Below, piece after piece: positions 16,200 to 26,235 of a stretch of DNA of 31,652 bases. Position numbers and translations under genes: made by a program. Each line of letters opens with the position of its first letter. Position 1 is the first letter of the stretch. The stretch comes from CAMLDH01 sp966250375. Its GTDB lineage: Bacteria; Pseudomonadota; Gammaproteobacteria; Burkholderiales; Burkholderiaceae_D. The stretch covers positions 1 through 31,652 of the forward strand of contig CBINHE010000048.1 in the NCBI GenBank assembly GCA_966250375.1, given 5' to 3'. The notes under the pieces are model-generated. The model was given only the letters and a program-made list of their open reading frames with translations. It was not told where the DNA came from and did no database searches.

Positions 16200-16665
16200 A
16201 TCACGCTTGCAAAGATAAGTAGTTGATTTATAAAGCATTGCCAAGCGAGCGATCCGTTTACTTGCGCTCTTTTTTGCGAGAATCCGGAATTGGCGAAAGC
16301 GGCAAGGCGGATTCCCGCATGTGTTGCGAGACTCAGCACACGAAATGCCCATCCCTGCCGATCATCGCAATTGTTAAATTGATTCATTGGAAAATAGATA
16401 AAACGATCCCGTTCGATCGCCACACATGCGATGCGAGAACCCTGAACCGCCGCCCACAGGCTTCCGGATTCCCGCCACCCAAACAGGAAACCTGCGCCGC
16501 ATCGGGTAAAATGAAAGCCTGTTTGTGGTGAATTTGGCGCGATATGCGCGGGCTTTCACCCCATTGTTTTTTTATCCCATTAATGTTGCGTATAGACCAC
16601 CATACCGCTCAGGCGGCCCCTGATCCTATCTCGCAATAATTAGCAACCTTGATACCCCACCACCG
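16200..16665. other. Divergent intergenic region between transporter operon and ffh
   Basis: Together with the sigma54 promoter this makes a 518-base divergent region. It contains two imperfect inverted repeats that are candidates for activator binding: GAATCCG (16280-16286)/CGGATTC (16308-16314) and GCATGTGTTGC (16317-16327)/GCACACGAAATGC (16336-16348). On the plus strand TAAAAT (16507-16512) is a plausible -10 for ffh, but no good -35 is visible. No open frame here looks like a gene. Confidence 0.5.
16317..16348. promoter_or_regulatory. Candidate upstream activator site for the DctD-like regulator
   Basis: The imperfect dyad GCATGTGTTGC-N8-GCACACGAAATGC lies about 120-150 bases upstream of the sigma54 promoter, the distance at which NtrC-family activators usually bind. 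The match is loose and no second copy was found, so this is a suggestion only. Confidence 0.3.
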
Positions 16666-18033
16666 ATGCTCGACAATCTGACCCAACGCCTTGCCAAAGT
16701 CGTCAAAACCATGCGCGGTGAGGCGCGCCTGACCGAATCCAACACTGCCGAAATGCTGCGGGAAGTGCGCTTGGCCTTGCTGGAAGCCGACGTCGCGCTG
16801 CCCGCCGTGCGCGAATTCATTGCCCGCGTGAAGGAAAAAGCGCTGGGCGAAGATGTCATCGGTTCGCTCACACCCGGCCAAGCGCTGGTTGGCGTAGTAC
16901 AGCAGGAACTGGCTTCGCTCATGGGCGCCGACTTGGGACCCGAGGCATCGCAATTGAGCTTTGCGACCCAGCCGCCTGCCATCATCCTGATGGCCGGCCT
17001 GCAAGGCGCGGGTAAAACCACCACCGTCGGCAAGCTCGCCAAATACCTGCGCGAAGAGAAAAAGAAGAAAGTGCTGACCGTATCAGCCGACGTGTATCGT
17101 CCAGCCGCGATCGGCCAGTTGCAAACCGTCACCGCCCAGGTCGGCGCCGACTTCTTCCCATCGCAGTCGACCGACAAGCCGATCGATATCGCGCTCGCCG
17201 CACTCGATTACGCGAAACGGCATTATCACGACGTGCTGATCATCGATACTGCCGGCCGCCTCGGCATCGACGAAGCAATGATGCAGGAAATTGCTGCGCT
17301 GCATGCGGCAGTCAAACCGATCGAGACGCTGTTCGTAGTCGATGCGATGCTGGGCCAAGATGCAATCAATACCGCCAAGGCGTTCAACGATGCATTGCCG
17401 CTGACCGGTATCGTACTGACCAAACTCGACGGCGATGCACGCGGCGGTGCGGCGCTTTCCGTGCGCCATATCACCGGCAAGCCGATCAAGTTCGCCGGCG
17501 TGGCCGAAAAACTGGATGGTCTGGAAGCGTTCGATCCGCAACGGATGGCGAACCGTATTCTCGGCATGGGCGACATTCTGGCACTGGTCGAAGAAGCCCG
17601 CAAAGGCGTCGATGTCGCCGCCGCGCAAGACCTCGCGCAAAAAATCAAGGTGGGCGGCAAGTTCGACTTGAACGACTTCAAGGCCCAACTATCGCAAATG
17701 AAAAAGATGGGTGGCCTGTCCAACCTGATGGACAAGCTCCCGGCACAGTTGCAGCAAGCAGCCAATGGCGCCAACATGGACCAAGCCGAAAAGCAAGTGC
17801 GTCGCATGGAAGGCATCATCAACTCGATGACACCACAAGAACGCGCCAAACCAGAACTGATCAAGGCGTCGCGCAAGCGCCGCATCGCCACTGGCGCAGG
17901 CGTGCAGGTGCAAGAAGTCAACCGCATGCTGGCGCAATTCGAGCAAATGCAATCGATGATGAAAAAGCTCAAGGGCGGCGGCATGATGAAAATGATGCGC
18001 GGCATGAAGGGCATGCTACCGGGCTTGCGCTAA
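16666..18033 (+). CDS. ffh: Signal recognition particle protein Ffh
   Basis: SRP54-type GTPase that, with 4.5S RNA, binds signal sequences on ribosomes and delivers them to FtsY at the membrane. Length 455, normal for the family. It has an N-domain helical bundle (1-90), G-domain with GLQGAGKTTT (111-120), DTAGRL (about 191-196) and TKLDGDARGG (about 248-257), and a Met-rich M domain ending MMKMMRGMKGMLPGLR that binds signal peptides and RNA. The ATG begins MLDNLTQRL as in other Ffh proteins; no strong ribosome site is seen. It is alone on its strand. Across betaproteobacteria it normally faces the ccsA-like gene, here 6 kb away. Confidence 0.96.
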   Translation: MLDNLTQRLAKVVKTMRGEARLTESNTAEMLREVRLALLEADVALPAVREFIARVKEKALGEDVIGSLTPGQALVGVVQQELASLMGADLGPEASQLSFATQPPAIILMAGLQGAGKTTTVGKLAKYLREEKKKKVLTVSADVYRPAAIGQLQTVTAQVGADFFPSQSTDKPIDIALAALDYAKRHYHDVLIIDTAGRLGIDEAMMQEIAALHAAVKPIETLFVVDAMLGQDAINTAKAFNDALPLTGIVLTKLDGDARGGAALSVRHITGKPIKFAGVAEKLDGLEAFDPQRMANRILGMGDILALVEEARKGVDVAAAQDLAQKIKVGGKFDLNDFKAQLSQMKKMGGLSNLMDKLPAQLQQAANGANMDQAEKQVRRMEGIINSMTPQERAKPELIKASRKRRIATGAGVQVQEVNRMLAQFEQMQSMMKKLKGGGMMKMMRGMKGMLPGLR

Positions 18034-18407
18034 GAAGAGACTTGGGTTTCCCCTTACATTCAGAGGAAATCCACTCTAATCAAGGCCATGCCAACAGCCA
18101 CTACCTGAAATACCCTCACCGGCCGCTCTGCCGAAGTGCAGGCGGCAACTACAGCCAGCAGTCTCGGCAATCCACCGAAAATGCGCACCTTACAGGCACG
18201 TCACAGCAGCTGGAACACCCGGCAGCACCTATCGCATTTCCCCTATGGCGCCGCTTTGTCCTCCCCCTATGAAGATCAAATGTCTCTCTCTGCGCAAAAT
18301 CATGTCAAAACGCGCAAAAAACACTTGCATCACCATTAAAACCGCACCACTATTAGCGGTGCGTGATATGACGCAATTTCTCACACATTTGTGAAGGAGG
18401 CTTGAAG
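18034..18407 (+). other. Intergenic region between ffh and the SWIB gene
   Basis: No gene is recognisable in these 374 bases. Near the 3' end CGCACC and GGTGCG (about 18341-18365) can form a short hairpin, and an AAGGAGG ribosome site (18394-18400) serves the next gene. No convincing terminator follows ffh and no clear promoter was found. Confidence 0.5.
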
Positions 18408-18887
18408 ATGGCAACAGCCAAAAAATCAGCGGCCAAACCAGCCGCCAAAAAACCAGCAGCAAAAAAAGCGGCAGCCAAGCCGGCAGCTAAAAAAGCAGCA
18501 CCAGCTAAAAAAGCAGCAGCCAAACCAGTAGCAAAAAAAGCGGCAGCTAAACCTGCAGCGAAGAAAGCGGCCCCAGCTAAAAAAGCAGCAGCCAAGCCGG
18601 CAGTCAAAAAGCCGGCAGCAAAAAAAGCAGCACCGCGCACACCCAATGCAGCATTCATGAAGCCAATGACACCGTCCGCTACTCTGGCCGCTGTGATCGG
18701 CGCCACTCCGCTGCCGCGCACTGAAGTGACCAAGAAAATCTGGGAATACATCAAGAAGTCCAAACTGCAAGATGAGATGAACAAGCGCATGATCAATGCG
18801 GATGACAAGTTGAAAGCTGTCTTTGGCGGCAAGAAGCAAGTGTCGATGTTCGAGATGACCAAACTGGTCTCTGATCACTTGAAATAA
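18408..18887 (+). CDS. Lys/Ala-tailed SWIB/MDM2-domain protein (histone-like)
   Basis: A 159-residue protein in two parts. Residues 1-78 are a basic tail of AAKKAAAKPAAKK repeats, like histone H1. Residues about 84-159 form a SWIB/MDM2-type domain (MKPMTPSATLAAVIG ... TEVTKKIWEYIKKSKLQ ... ADDKLKAVFGGKKQVSMFEMTKLV). SWIB domains are best known from eukaryotic SWI/SNF chromatin remodellers and from chlamydiae; the tail probably binds nucleic acid. A perfect AAGGAGG lies seven bases before the ATG, suggesting strong expression. The tail codons (AAA/GCA/GCC) are repetitive at DNA level, so tail length may vary by slippage. A strong terminator follows, so the gene is its own transcription unit. 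Its role in the nucleoid or in transcription is inference. Confidence 0.88.
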   Translation: MATAKKSAAKPAAKKPAAKKAAAKPAAKKAAPAKKAAAKPVAKKAAAKPAAKKAAPAKKAAAKPAVKKPAAKKAAPRTPNAAFMKPMTPSATLAAVIGATPLPRTEVTKKIWEYIKKSKLQDEMNKRMINADDKLKAVFGGKKQVSMFEMTKLVSDHLK

Positions 18888-18907
18888 TCTTCTTTCCTCG
18901 TGCCAAA

Positions 18908-18938
18908 CAAAAACGCCCGCATCGCGCGGGCGTTTTTG
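18908..18938. terminator. Strong bidirectional Rho-independent terminator
   Basis: A perfect 13-bp stem, CAAAAACGCCCGC / GCGGGCGTTTTTG, around a 5-base loop, with T-tract on the plus strand and A-tract on the other side. It begins 20 bases after the SWIB gene stop. Confidence 0.95.
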
Positions 18939-19183
18939 TTTCTGGCATCAAGCTGCGCCTGACTTCAAACGGTAAGTACTGCGAACAGCTTTCTGTAACA
19001 AGCACTGGTTCTTTGGCTGAATCATATAAGAATCATATAAAACAGCGCCACCGGGTTTTTACCATACACACAATATGTTCCGCCCGACGTTACGACCTTA
19101 GGACATTTTGCGAACCAATGGTAGGTGCGCTCCGCGCCAGTGCGATTGTGCTCCTCACATGGGTTGACGGTGTGCCGTCAGCT
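18939..19183. other. Convergent intergenic region
   Basis: Between the terminator and the stop of the minus-strand transglycosylase. TGACGG/CCGTCA (19165-19180) forms a 6-bp hairpin just after that stop, without a T-tract; it may be a weak terminator. Nothing else is recognisable. Confidence 0.4.
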
Positions 19184-19782
19184 CTAGTGCTCCCACTGCT
19201 TCCAGGCAGCGAGCACCGCATTCGGATATTCCGGCCGGCCGCGACTGCCGTTGTAACGACCGAGCGCAAGGAAGAGATTGCCGTTTTCCATATCGAGGTA
19301 CATGCGCAAGATCGAGCAACCGTAACGCAGGTTGGTCTGCATATGAAACAGCTTCCTGCGATCACCATCGCCTATCGCGCGCGTCCAGAACGGCATCACC
19401 TGCATATAGCCGTGCGCACCCACTGGCGACAGCGCGTACTTGCGGAAAGCAGATTCGACTTGGATCAGCCCTAACACCAGTTCGGGCTCCAGCCCGGCTC
19501 GCTTTGCCTCATACCAAACTGTCTGCAACAGCTCCTGACGCACTTGGATATCAGGCAGCCTCTTCGTCAACCGGCCGGACATTTCGTTCAGCCAGTGCAG
19601 GTATTTGATGCGCTCGTCGGTCTTGGCAAACTGCGGCTTGGGCGGACGCGCGTCGGTAATGGCGCGCGACAATGCCAGCCGCACCGAATCGGCCATCGCT
19701 TCTTCCTTTTGATTGCCAGCGCAGGCAAAACCGGTATCGCACAGTAGCGCAATGGCTGCGCATCGAATCAATAAGGAGCGAA

Positions 19783-19786
<4 letters not shown>
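19184..19786 (-). CDS. Lytic transglycosylase, SLT family (lysozyme-like)
   Basis: A 200-residue exported enzyme that should cleave peptidoglycan between MurNAc and GlcNAc with 1,6-anhydro product formation. A signal peptide (1-23, ending ACA-GNQ) is followed by a helical linker and the SLT domain from about 85. The catalytic Glu is E111 in LIQVESAFRKYALSP, followed by GAHGYMQVMPFW, the family's G-x-x-G-x-M-Q-x-M-P motif, and a C-terminal YNGS motif. The GTG start overlaps the proS stop as GTGA, so translation is coupled to proS. The N terminus fits a signal peptide only from this GTG. Whether it is periplasmic or lipid-anchored is unclear: Cys22 falls at the end of the hydrophobic stretch but there is no good lipobox. 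Confidence 0.83.
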
Positions 19787-21561
<1,775 letters not shown>

Positions 21562-21591
21562 AACGGTGAATTCTTTTTAAAAAGAGAGGGT

Positions 21592-21597
21592 TATAAT
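21592..21597 (+). promoter_or_regulatory. Possible -10 element for rppH
   Basis: A perfect TATAAT lies 160 bases upstream of rppH on the plus strand. The sequence 17-19 bases before it (AATTCTTTTT) is a poor -35, so this is only a candidate. The same AT-rich patch may also contain the divergent proS promoter. Confidence 0.35.
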
Positions 21598-21757
21598 CAA
21601 CTCAATTTTAAAGGATTAGCTGGCTGATGCACCCACTTCTTCGCACAATTGATTCATGCCGCCATGTATCGCCGGTTTCGGCGATGTCCGGCATGCGCGC
21701 ATACGTGCTGCATTCATGATGAGGGTGATCTAGCCGCAGAAAGTTTTGAGGTGCAAC

Positions 21758-22360
21758 ATGCTGGATCGTGAAGGCTTTCGCCCGAACGTCGGCATCATCC
21801 TGCTCAACTCGCATAACGAGGTGTGGTGGGGAAAGCGAGTGCGGGAACATTCATGGCAATTTCCGCAAGGCGGAATCAAATTCGGCGAAACACCGGAGCA
21901 GGCGATGTTCCGCGAGCTGGAAGAAGAAGTCGGCCTGCGTACCGAACATGTCAAAATTATTGGCCGCACCCGCGACTGGCTGCGTTATGAGGTGCCTGAC
22001 CGTTTTATCAAGCGCGAAATCCGCGGTCATTATCGTGGCCAAAAACAGATCTGGTTCCTGCTGCGCATGGTCGGACGCGACTGCGATGTCAACTTGCGCC
22101 TGACCGAGCATCCCGAGTTCGACGCTTGGCGCTGGCATGATTACTGGGTGCCGCTCGATGTCGTGATTGAATTCAAACGGGATGTCTATCAAAAGGCATT
22201 GCAGGAATTGTCGCGCTTCTTGCCCCGCCCGACGCACCATAGCGCACCGCGCAATACCGCACGTTATTTGCGCCAGGCCCATACCCACCAACGTACGGTG
22301 AATGAATCGCATCCGACTGAAGTCACGATCGAAATCGAAGCCAAACCAGACGATAAGTGA
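21758..22360 (+). CDS. rppH: RNA 5'-pyrophosphohydrolase (Nudix)
   Basis: Nudix hydrolase that removes pyrophosphate from the 5' end of triphosphorylated mRNA and so triggers RNase E decay. The chosen ATG gives 200 residues; GAGG lies seven bases upstream. The protein begins MLDREGFRPNVGIILLN, the usual RppH start. The Nudix box is complete at 38-60 (GGIKFGETPEQAM then FRELEEEVGL). The catalytic part ends near 160 and a hydrophilic His/Arg-rich tail follows, as is common in betaproteobacteria. Six bases separate it from the CNP1-like gene, so the two are co-transcribed. Confidence 0.94.
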   Translation: MLDREGFRPNVGIILLNSHNEVWWGKRVREHSWQFPQGGIKFGETPEQAMFRELEEEVGLRTEHVKIIGRTRDWLRYEVPDRFIKREIRGHYRGQKQIWFLLRMVGRDCDVNLRLTEHPEFDAWRWHDYWVPLDVVIEFKRDVYQKALQELSRFLPRPTHHSAPRNTARYLRQAHTHQRTVNESHPTEVTIEIEAKPDDK

Positions 22361-22366
22361 GTTTCC

Positions 22367-22957
22367 ATGTTTTTAACATTTCCACCGGCTGTGGACAACG
22401 CTGATCTGGCCGCACCCTCTCTGCCGGTGCGCGCAAGGATTGCAAAGAGACTTGCGATTCTTGTCCTGCTCGCAAATGCTGTGGCGATCGCACATGCCCA
22501 ATCGAACTTCGAGGAAGATTTCGACGACCACGACAAATCCTGGAAAGAGATCGCGCTGCAGTTGCCAGCAGCTCCGCGTGCGGAGAACCTGCTGCCTTTT
22601 TATGTCAGTCCAACTGCTACGCAAACCTTCGCGATCGACGCTAAATCGCTAACCATTGGCACAGACGATGTTGTGCGCTACACCTTGGTGACCACCAGCG
22701 CTTCAGGTGCAAGAAACATCAGCTACGAAGGCATCCGTTGCCAATTGCGGCACAAGAAGCTCTACGCATTCGGGCATCCGGATGGCTCTTGGTCGCGCTC
22801 GCGCCGCGATCAATGGGAGCCGATCTCCAACAATGCAGCGAACCGGCAGCACGCTGCACTGGCGGGGGATTATTTCTGTCAAGATGGCATGGTCGCCGGC
22901 AAGGCGGCGAAAATTATCGAAAGCATGCGATGGGCGCGGCCATTCATGCAGCAATAA
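22367..22957 (+). CDS. CNP1-like family exported protein
   Basis: A 196-residue protein with a hydrophobic signal segment at about 27-44 (LAILVLLANAVAIAHA) and a secreted part from about 46, of the CNP1-like family first noted in Neisseria. The function is unknown. The first ATG leaves an unusually long, non-basic stretch before the signal; a GTG at 22427 would give a typical signal peptide (VRARIAKRLAILV), though it has no clear ribosome site. Two cysteines (near 124 and 170) could pair in the periplasm. The gene habitually sits beside rppH and proB in betaproteobacteria, as here. Confidence 0.8.
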   Translation: MFLTFPPAVDNADLAAPSLPVRARIAKRLAILVLLANAVAIAHAQSNFEEDFDDHDKSWKEIALQLPAAPRAENLLPFYVSPTATQTFAIDAKSLTIGTDDVVRYTLVTTSASGARNISYEGIRCQLRHKKLYAFGHPDGSWSRSRRDQWEPISNNAANRQHAALAGDYFCQDGMVAGKAAKIIESMRWARPFMQQ

Positions 22958-22967
22958 TAAATAAAAT

Positions 22968-23000
22968 AGCCGGCTGCGGAAGAAATCCGGAACCGGCTTT
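22968..23000. terminator. Terminator between the CNP1-like gene and proB
   Basis: AGCCGG (22968-22973) pairs with CCGGCT (22993-22998), with an inner CGGA/TCCG stem and a short T-run on the plus strand. The minus strand also ends in an AT-rich tract, so it may serve both converging genes. Confidence 0.65.
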
Positions 23001-23055
23001 TGTCAAAGTGCGCTTTTATACCAGAAAATGGCGCTTATCCCCCCTCCTCCAAGCG

Positions 23056-24174
23056 TTACATCAGCACCATATTGTCGCGATGGATCAACTCTGGTTCTTC
23101 CACAAATCCCAGAATCGACAGAATTTCCGAGGATGGACGGCGCATGATACGGCGCGCTTCGGAACTGGAATAATTGGTCATGCCGCGCGCGATCGTGCGG
23201 CCAGTTACGTCGGTGCAGGTAATGACGTCACCGCGACCGAACTCTCCTGAAACATCAGTGACGCCGATGGGCAGCAAGGATTTACCTTCGGCTGTCAGCT
23301 TTTGCACCGCGCCCGCATCCAGCATCACCCTGCCGGCCGTTTGCAGGTGGTCAGCCATCCATTGCTTGCGTGCCGTTAATTGCGCGGTTTGTGCCGTTAA
23401 TTGCGTACCAATCGCTTCGCCACAGGCCAGACGCGTCAGCACCCCGTCTTCACGCCCCCAGGCGATGACGGTATGCGCGCCAGAAGTCGCGGCGCGCTTG
23501 GCAGCCAAGATCTTGGTCAACATGCCGCCGCGGCCGATGCCGGTGCCAGCCCCTCCCGCCATCGTTTCCAGTGTCAAATCGCCTGCTTTCGCTTCATGCA
23601 CGAATTGCGCATTCGGATCCCGGCGCGGATCGGCAGTGAATAATCCTCTTTGATCGGTAAGAATAATCAACGCATCGCCTTCGATCAGGTTCGCGACCAA
23701 TGCGCCCAGCGTGTCGTTATCGCCGAATTTTATTTCATCGGTAACGACGGTATCGTTTTCATTGATGATGGGCACGACACCCAGTTTCAGCAGTGTGAAC
23801 AGGGTCGAGCGCGCATTCAGGTAGCGCTCGCGATCAGCCAAATCCGCGTGAGTCAAAAGCACTTGCGCAGTGCGCAAATTGTGCTGACGAAAGCTAGTTT
23901 CGTAAATCTGCGCGAGTCCCATCTGACCGACTGCAGCGCATGCCTGTAATTCATGAATACCGGCCGGGCGCTTGTCGAAACCCAGCCGCTGCATGCCCTC
24001 GGCGATCGCACCGGAGCTGACCAGCACGACTTCCTTGCCCATGGCCCGCAATTGCGCAATTTGCGCAGCCCATTTTGCGATGGCCGCATTGTCCAACCCC
24101 TTGCCGTCATTGGTGACAAGAGAGGAGCCGACTTTGACGATCAAGCGTTTGGTTTTTTGGATGACTGAATTCAT
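23056..24174 (-). CDS. proB: Glutamate 5-kinase
   Basis: First enzyme of proline synthesis; phosphorylates glutamate to gamma-glutamyl phosphate and is feedback-inhibited by proline. Its 372 residues comprise an amino-acid kinase domain (1 to about 255) with KVGSSLVTN near the N terminus, the VSSGAIAEGMQ loop, the glutamate-site segment INENDTV and the GGMLTKILAAK motif, then a C-terminal PUA domain (about 280-355), the normal E. coli-type layout. The ATG at 24172-24174 begins MNSVIQKTKRLIVKVGSS; no good ribosome site is seen. In many relatives proB follows obgE directly; here a 540-base palindrome-rich spacer intervenes. It converges on the CNP1-like gene. Confidence 0.95.
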   Translation of the reverse strand: MNSVIQKTKRLIVKVGSSLVTNDGKGLDNAAIAKWAAQIAQLRAMGKEVVLVSSGAIAEGMQRLGFDKRPAGIHELQACAAVGQMGLAQIYETSFRQHNLRTAQVLLTHADLADRERYLNARSTLFTLLKLGVVPIINENDTVVTDEIKFGDNDTLGALVANLIEGDALIILTDQRGLFTADPRRDPNAQFVHEAKAGDLTLETMAGGAGTGIGRGGMLTKILAAKRAATSGAHTVIAWGREDGVLTRLACGEAIGTQLTAQTAQLTARKQWMADHLQTAGRVMLDAGAVQKLTAEGKSLLPIGVTDVSGEFGRGDVITCTDVTGRTIARGMTNYSSSEARRIMRRPSSEILSILGFVEEPELIHRDNMVLM

Positions 24175-24329
24175 GTTCTAATTTGTTGGGGGTAGAAGGG
24201 GCCGCCCAGGTCGGGCCATTTATACCAAGCCTCGCCCATAACGTAACAAATGAAATCGATGGATTTTTTCGGCTGGCAAGGGGGGAGGGTGTAGCAGGGG
24301 TTTCGAATGGCATGGTGAAGCAGGGAATT

Positions 24330-24517
24330 CGTGGAGCACTGCTCCACGCCCGCGTAACGGCATTGCCTTGCAAGGCAATGCTCCCTTCATTCGCCTGCGG
24401 AACGATATCCTCTTGCAAGAAGATATGCGCCCTGCAAAGGAAGCAAGAGGTTCACGCAGCATGCTGCGCGCCTGCGTAACAGTATCGGCTTGCAAGCCGA
24501 TACGCGCCCTGCAAGGG
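24330..24517. repeat. Cluster of related palindromes with conserved linkers
   Basis: Five palindromes stand in a row: 24330-24348 (CGTGGAGCA-C-TGCTCCACG), 24360-24381 (22 bases, perfect), 24405-24426 (22 bases, one mismatch), 24455-24468 (CGCAGCATGCTGCG) and 24482-24503 (22 bases, perfect). The three 22-base ones share the core TTGCAA but have different arms that remain self-complementary. Each is preceded by a conserved linker of the form GCC-Y-GCG-K-AAC-R, and the last two are followed by GCGCCCTGCAARGGA. The arrangement suggests a REP-like repeated element present in two full modules and one partial module. Confidence 0.8.
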
Positions 24518-24544
24518 AGAGGAGACGCCATAGCGAGCGCAGCC

Positions 24545-24567
24545 TGCCCCCGCGAAGGCGGGGGGCA
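24545..24567. repeat. GC-rich hairpin at the end of the palindrome cluster
   Basis: TGCCCCCGC pairs with GCGGGGGGCA (one bulged G) around GAAG. This resembles REP-type hairpins common in proteobacterial spacers. No T-tract follows. Confidence 0.6.
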
Positions 24568-24714
24568 ACGACGAACAACACGTTCGCGACCAACGATTAA
24601 CAATACGCTCTCTGCCAGACGGAAAAAGACGCGATTTCATGTCACGTTATGGGTGAGGATTGGTATTAGACTATTGCTGCGCTTGAGCATGCGCTGCCCG
24701 CTCTTCCCGCAAAA

Positions 24715-25824
24715 TCAATCGATAACCTTGAAGCGCGGATCATCCGGATCAATCGACACGATGCCGCGCACTTCTTCAGCCATCTGCGTTTCTTCGGCAC
24801 GGTGTTCTTGCTGACGTTTCTCGGCCAGATAGTTATAAATTTCCGTGATCAATTCTTCGCAGCCTTCGCGGGTCAACGCGGAAATTTCGAATACCGGGCC
24901 TTTCCAGCCAAAGCGCTTGACGAAATCCTTCACGCGCTTCTTGCGCTCTTCCTCTGGCACCACATCGAGCTTGTTCAGCACCAGCCAGCGAGGCTTCTCG
25001 AATAACGATTCATCGTATTTCTTCAATTCCTTGACGATCGCCTTTGCTTCCTTGACCGGATCGACGGTATCCTCGAATGGCGCAAGATCAACAATATGCA
25101 GCAGCAAACCAGTGCGTTGCAAGTGCCTCAAAAATTGCACCCCAAGGCCGGCGCCATCCGCAGCACCTTCGATCAAGCCGGGAATGTCAGCGATCACGAA
25201 ACTCTTTTCGTGAGTGACGCGCACCACACCCAGATTCGGATGCAGGGTGGTAAATGGATAATCGGCGATCTTCGGCCGCGCATTCGATACCGCGGTAATG
25301 AAGGTTGATTTGCCGGCGTTCGGCATGCCGAGCAAGCCGACGTCCGCCAACACTTTCAGCTCCAGCCGCAATTCGCGCCGTTCGCCTTCCTTGCCGTCGC
25401 TTTTCTGGCGCGGCGCACGATTAGTCGACGATTTGAAATGAATATTGCCCCAGCCGCCCTCGCCACCTTTGGCCAGCAATATCTGCTGGCCATGCTCGGT
25501 CAGATCGGCGACGACTTCGCCGTCATTCTGATCGATGATCAGCGTGCCGACCGGCATGCGCAACATGATGTCATCGGCGCCCTTGCCGTAGCAATCGGCA
25601 CCACGACCATTTTCTCCGTTACGTGCCTTGTGCAGCTTGGAGTAACGGTAATCCACCAGCGTATTGATGTTACGGTCGGCGACCGCCCAGATGCTGCCGC
25701 CCTTGCCACCGTCACCACCGTCCGGCCCACCGAATGGCCGGAATTTTTCACGGCAAAACGACGCAACGCCGTTGCCGCCATCGCCGGCAATGACTTCGAT
25801 TTTTGCTTCGTCGATAAACTTCAT
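24715..25824 (-). CDS. obgE: GTPase Obg, ribosome assembly
   Basis: Essential GTPase involved in 50S subunit maturation and stress control. Its 369 residues comprise the glycine-rich Obg fold (1-158: FGGPDGGDGGKGG, GKGGEGGWGN), then the G domain with GMPNAGKST (166-174), DIPGLIEGAADGAGLG (switch II) and NKLDVV; a short acidic C-terminal tail follows. The N terminus MKFIDEAKIEVIAGDGGNG is canonical. It follows rpmA after 116 bases that include a terminator-like hairpin, so it may be read through at reduced level or have its own promoter; a TATAGA at 25841-25846 is a weak -10 candidate. Gene order rplU-rpmA-obgE is widely conserved. Confidence 0.96.
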   Translation of the reverse strand: MKFIDEAKIEVIAGDGGNGVASFCREKFRPFGGPDGGDGGKGGSIWAVADRNINTLVDYRYSKLHKARNGENGRGADCYGKGADDIMLRMPVGTLIIDQNDGEVVADLTEHGQQILLAKGGEGGWGNIHFKSSTNRAPRQKSDGKEGERRELRLELKVLADVGLLGMPNAGKSTFITAVSNARPKIADYPFTTLHPNLGVVRVTHEKSFVIADIPGLIEGAADGAGLGVQFLRHLQRTGLLLHIVDLAPFEDTVDPVKEAKAIVKELKKYDESLFEKPRWLVLNKLDVVPEEERKKRVKDFVKRFGWKGPVFEISALTREGCEELITEIYNYLAEKRQQEHRAEETQMAEEVRGIVSIDPDDPRFKVID

Positions 25825-25866
25825 ATTTTGCCGTTAAAAATCTATAGTAAAAAAACTGTTGTGCAA

Positions 25867-25896
25867 ATTAAAAAGGCCCTACCGTTGGCAGAGCCT
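25867..25896 (-). terminator. Terminator/attenuator after rpmA
   Basis: On the minus strand AGGCTCTGC pairs with GTAGGGCCT (two G-U pairs) around a 5-base loop, followed by five Ts. It lies 45 bases beyond the rpmA stop and ahead of obgE, so it probably ends most rplU-rpmA transcripts and lowers obgE expression. Confidence 0.75.
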
Positions 25897-25940
25897 TTTG
25901 ACTGAAGGCTTTCGCCTTGCGCTGCGTAGTAAGTAGCCTA

Positions 25941-26198
25941 TTACGCCGGTACTACCGTAACGATATGGCGCTGCAATGCGCCTTTGGTGGCGAACTGCAC
26001 TTTGCCATCGATTAGTGCGAACAGGGTGTGATCCTTGCCCATGCCGACATTTTCGCCCGGATGCACTTTTGTGCCGCGTTGACGAATGATGATGCCGCCA
26101 GCATTGATGGCTTGACCGCCGTAAACTTTGACGCCCAGTCGTTTTGACTCGGAATCGCGGCCGTTACGCGTGGTGCCGCCGCCTTTTTTGTGTGCCAT
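25941..26198 (-). CDS. rpmA: 50S ribosomal protein bL27
   Basis: Large-subunit protein near the peptidyl-transferase centre; 85 residues, the normal size. The N terminus MAHKKGGGTTRNGRDSESKRLGVK is the conserved form without the cleavable extension seen in Firmicutes. AAGGAG lies seven bases upstream of the ATG. It is 37 bases downstream of rplU and shares its promoter. Confidence 0.98.
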   Translation of the reverse strand: MAHKKGGGTTRNGRDSESKRLGVKVYGGQAINAGGIIIRQRGTKVHPGENVGMGKDHTLFALIDGKVQFATKGALQRHIVTVVPA

Positions 26199-26235
26199 TT
26201 CAGACTCCTTGGTATCTGGTTAGTTCGGACAACGA

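Larger units (their letters stand above)
24175..24714. other. Palindrome-rich spacer between obgE and proB
   Basis: No gene is convincing in these 540 bases. Several short frames stay open but lack ribosome sites and simply read through the palindromes. The content is described in the two repeat entries (24330-24517 and 24545-24567). Confidence 0.7.

Noticed and set aside
23370..23405. 15-base direct repeat with 21-base period inside proB
   Set aside because: It encodes TQLTAQTAQLTARK, which fits the normal length of the kinase-PUA linker, so it is chance similarity and not an insertion.
24183..24479. 98-codon plus-strand frame, and several others, across the palindrome cluster
   Set aside because: They read straight through palindromes and linkers without ribosome sites; the sequence evolves as structure, not as protein.
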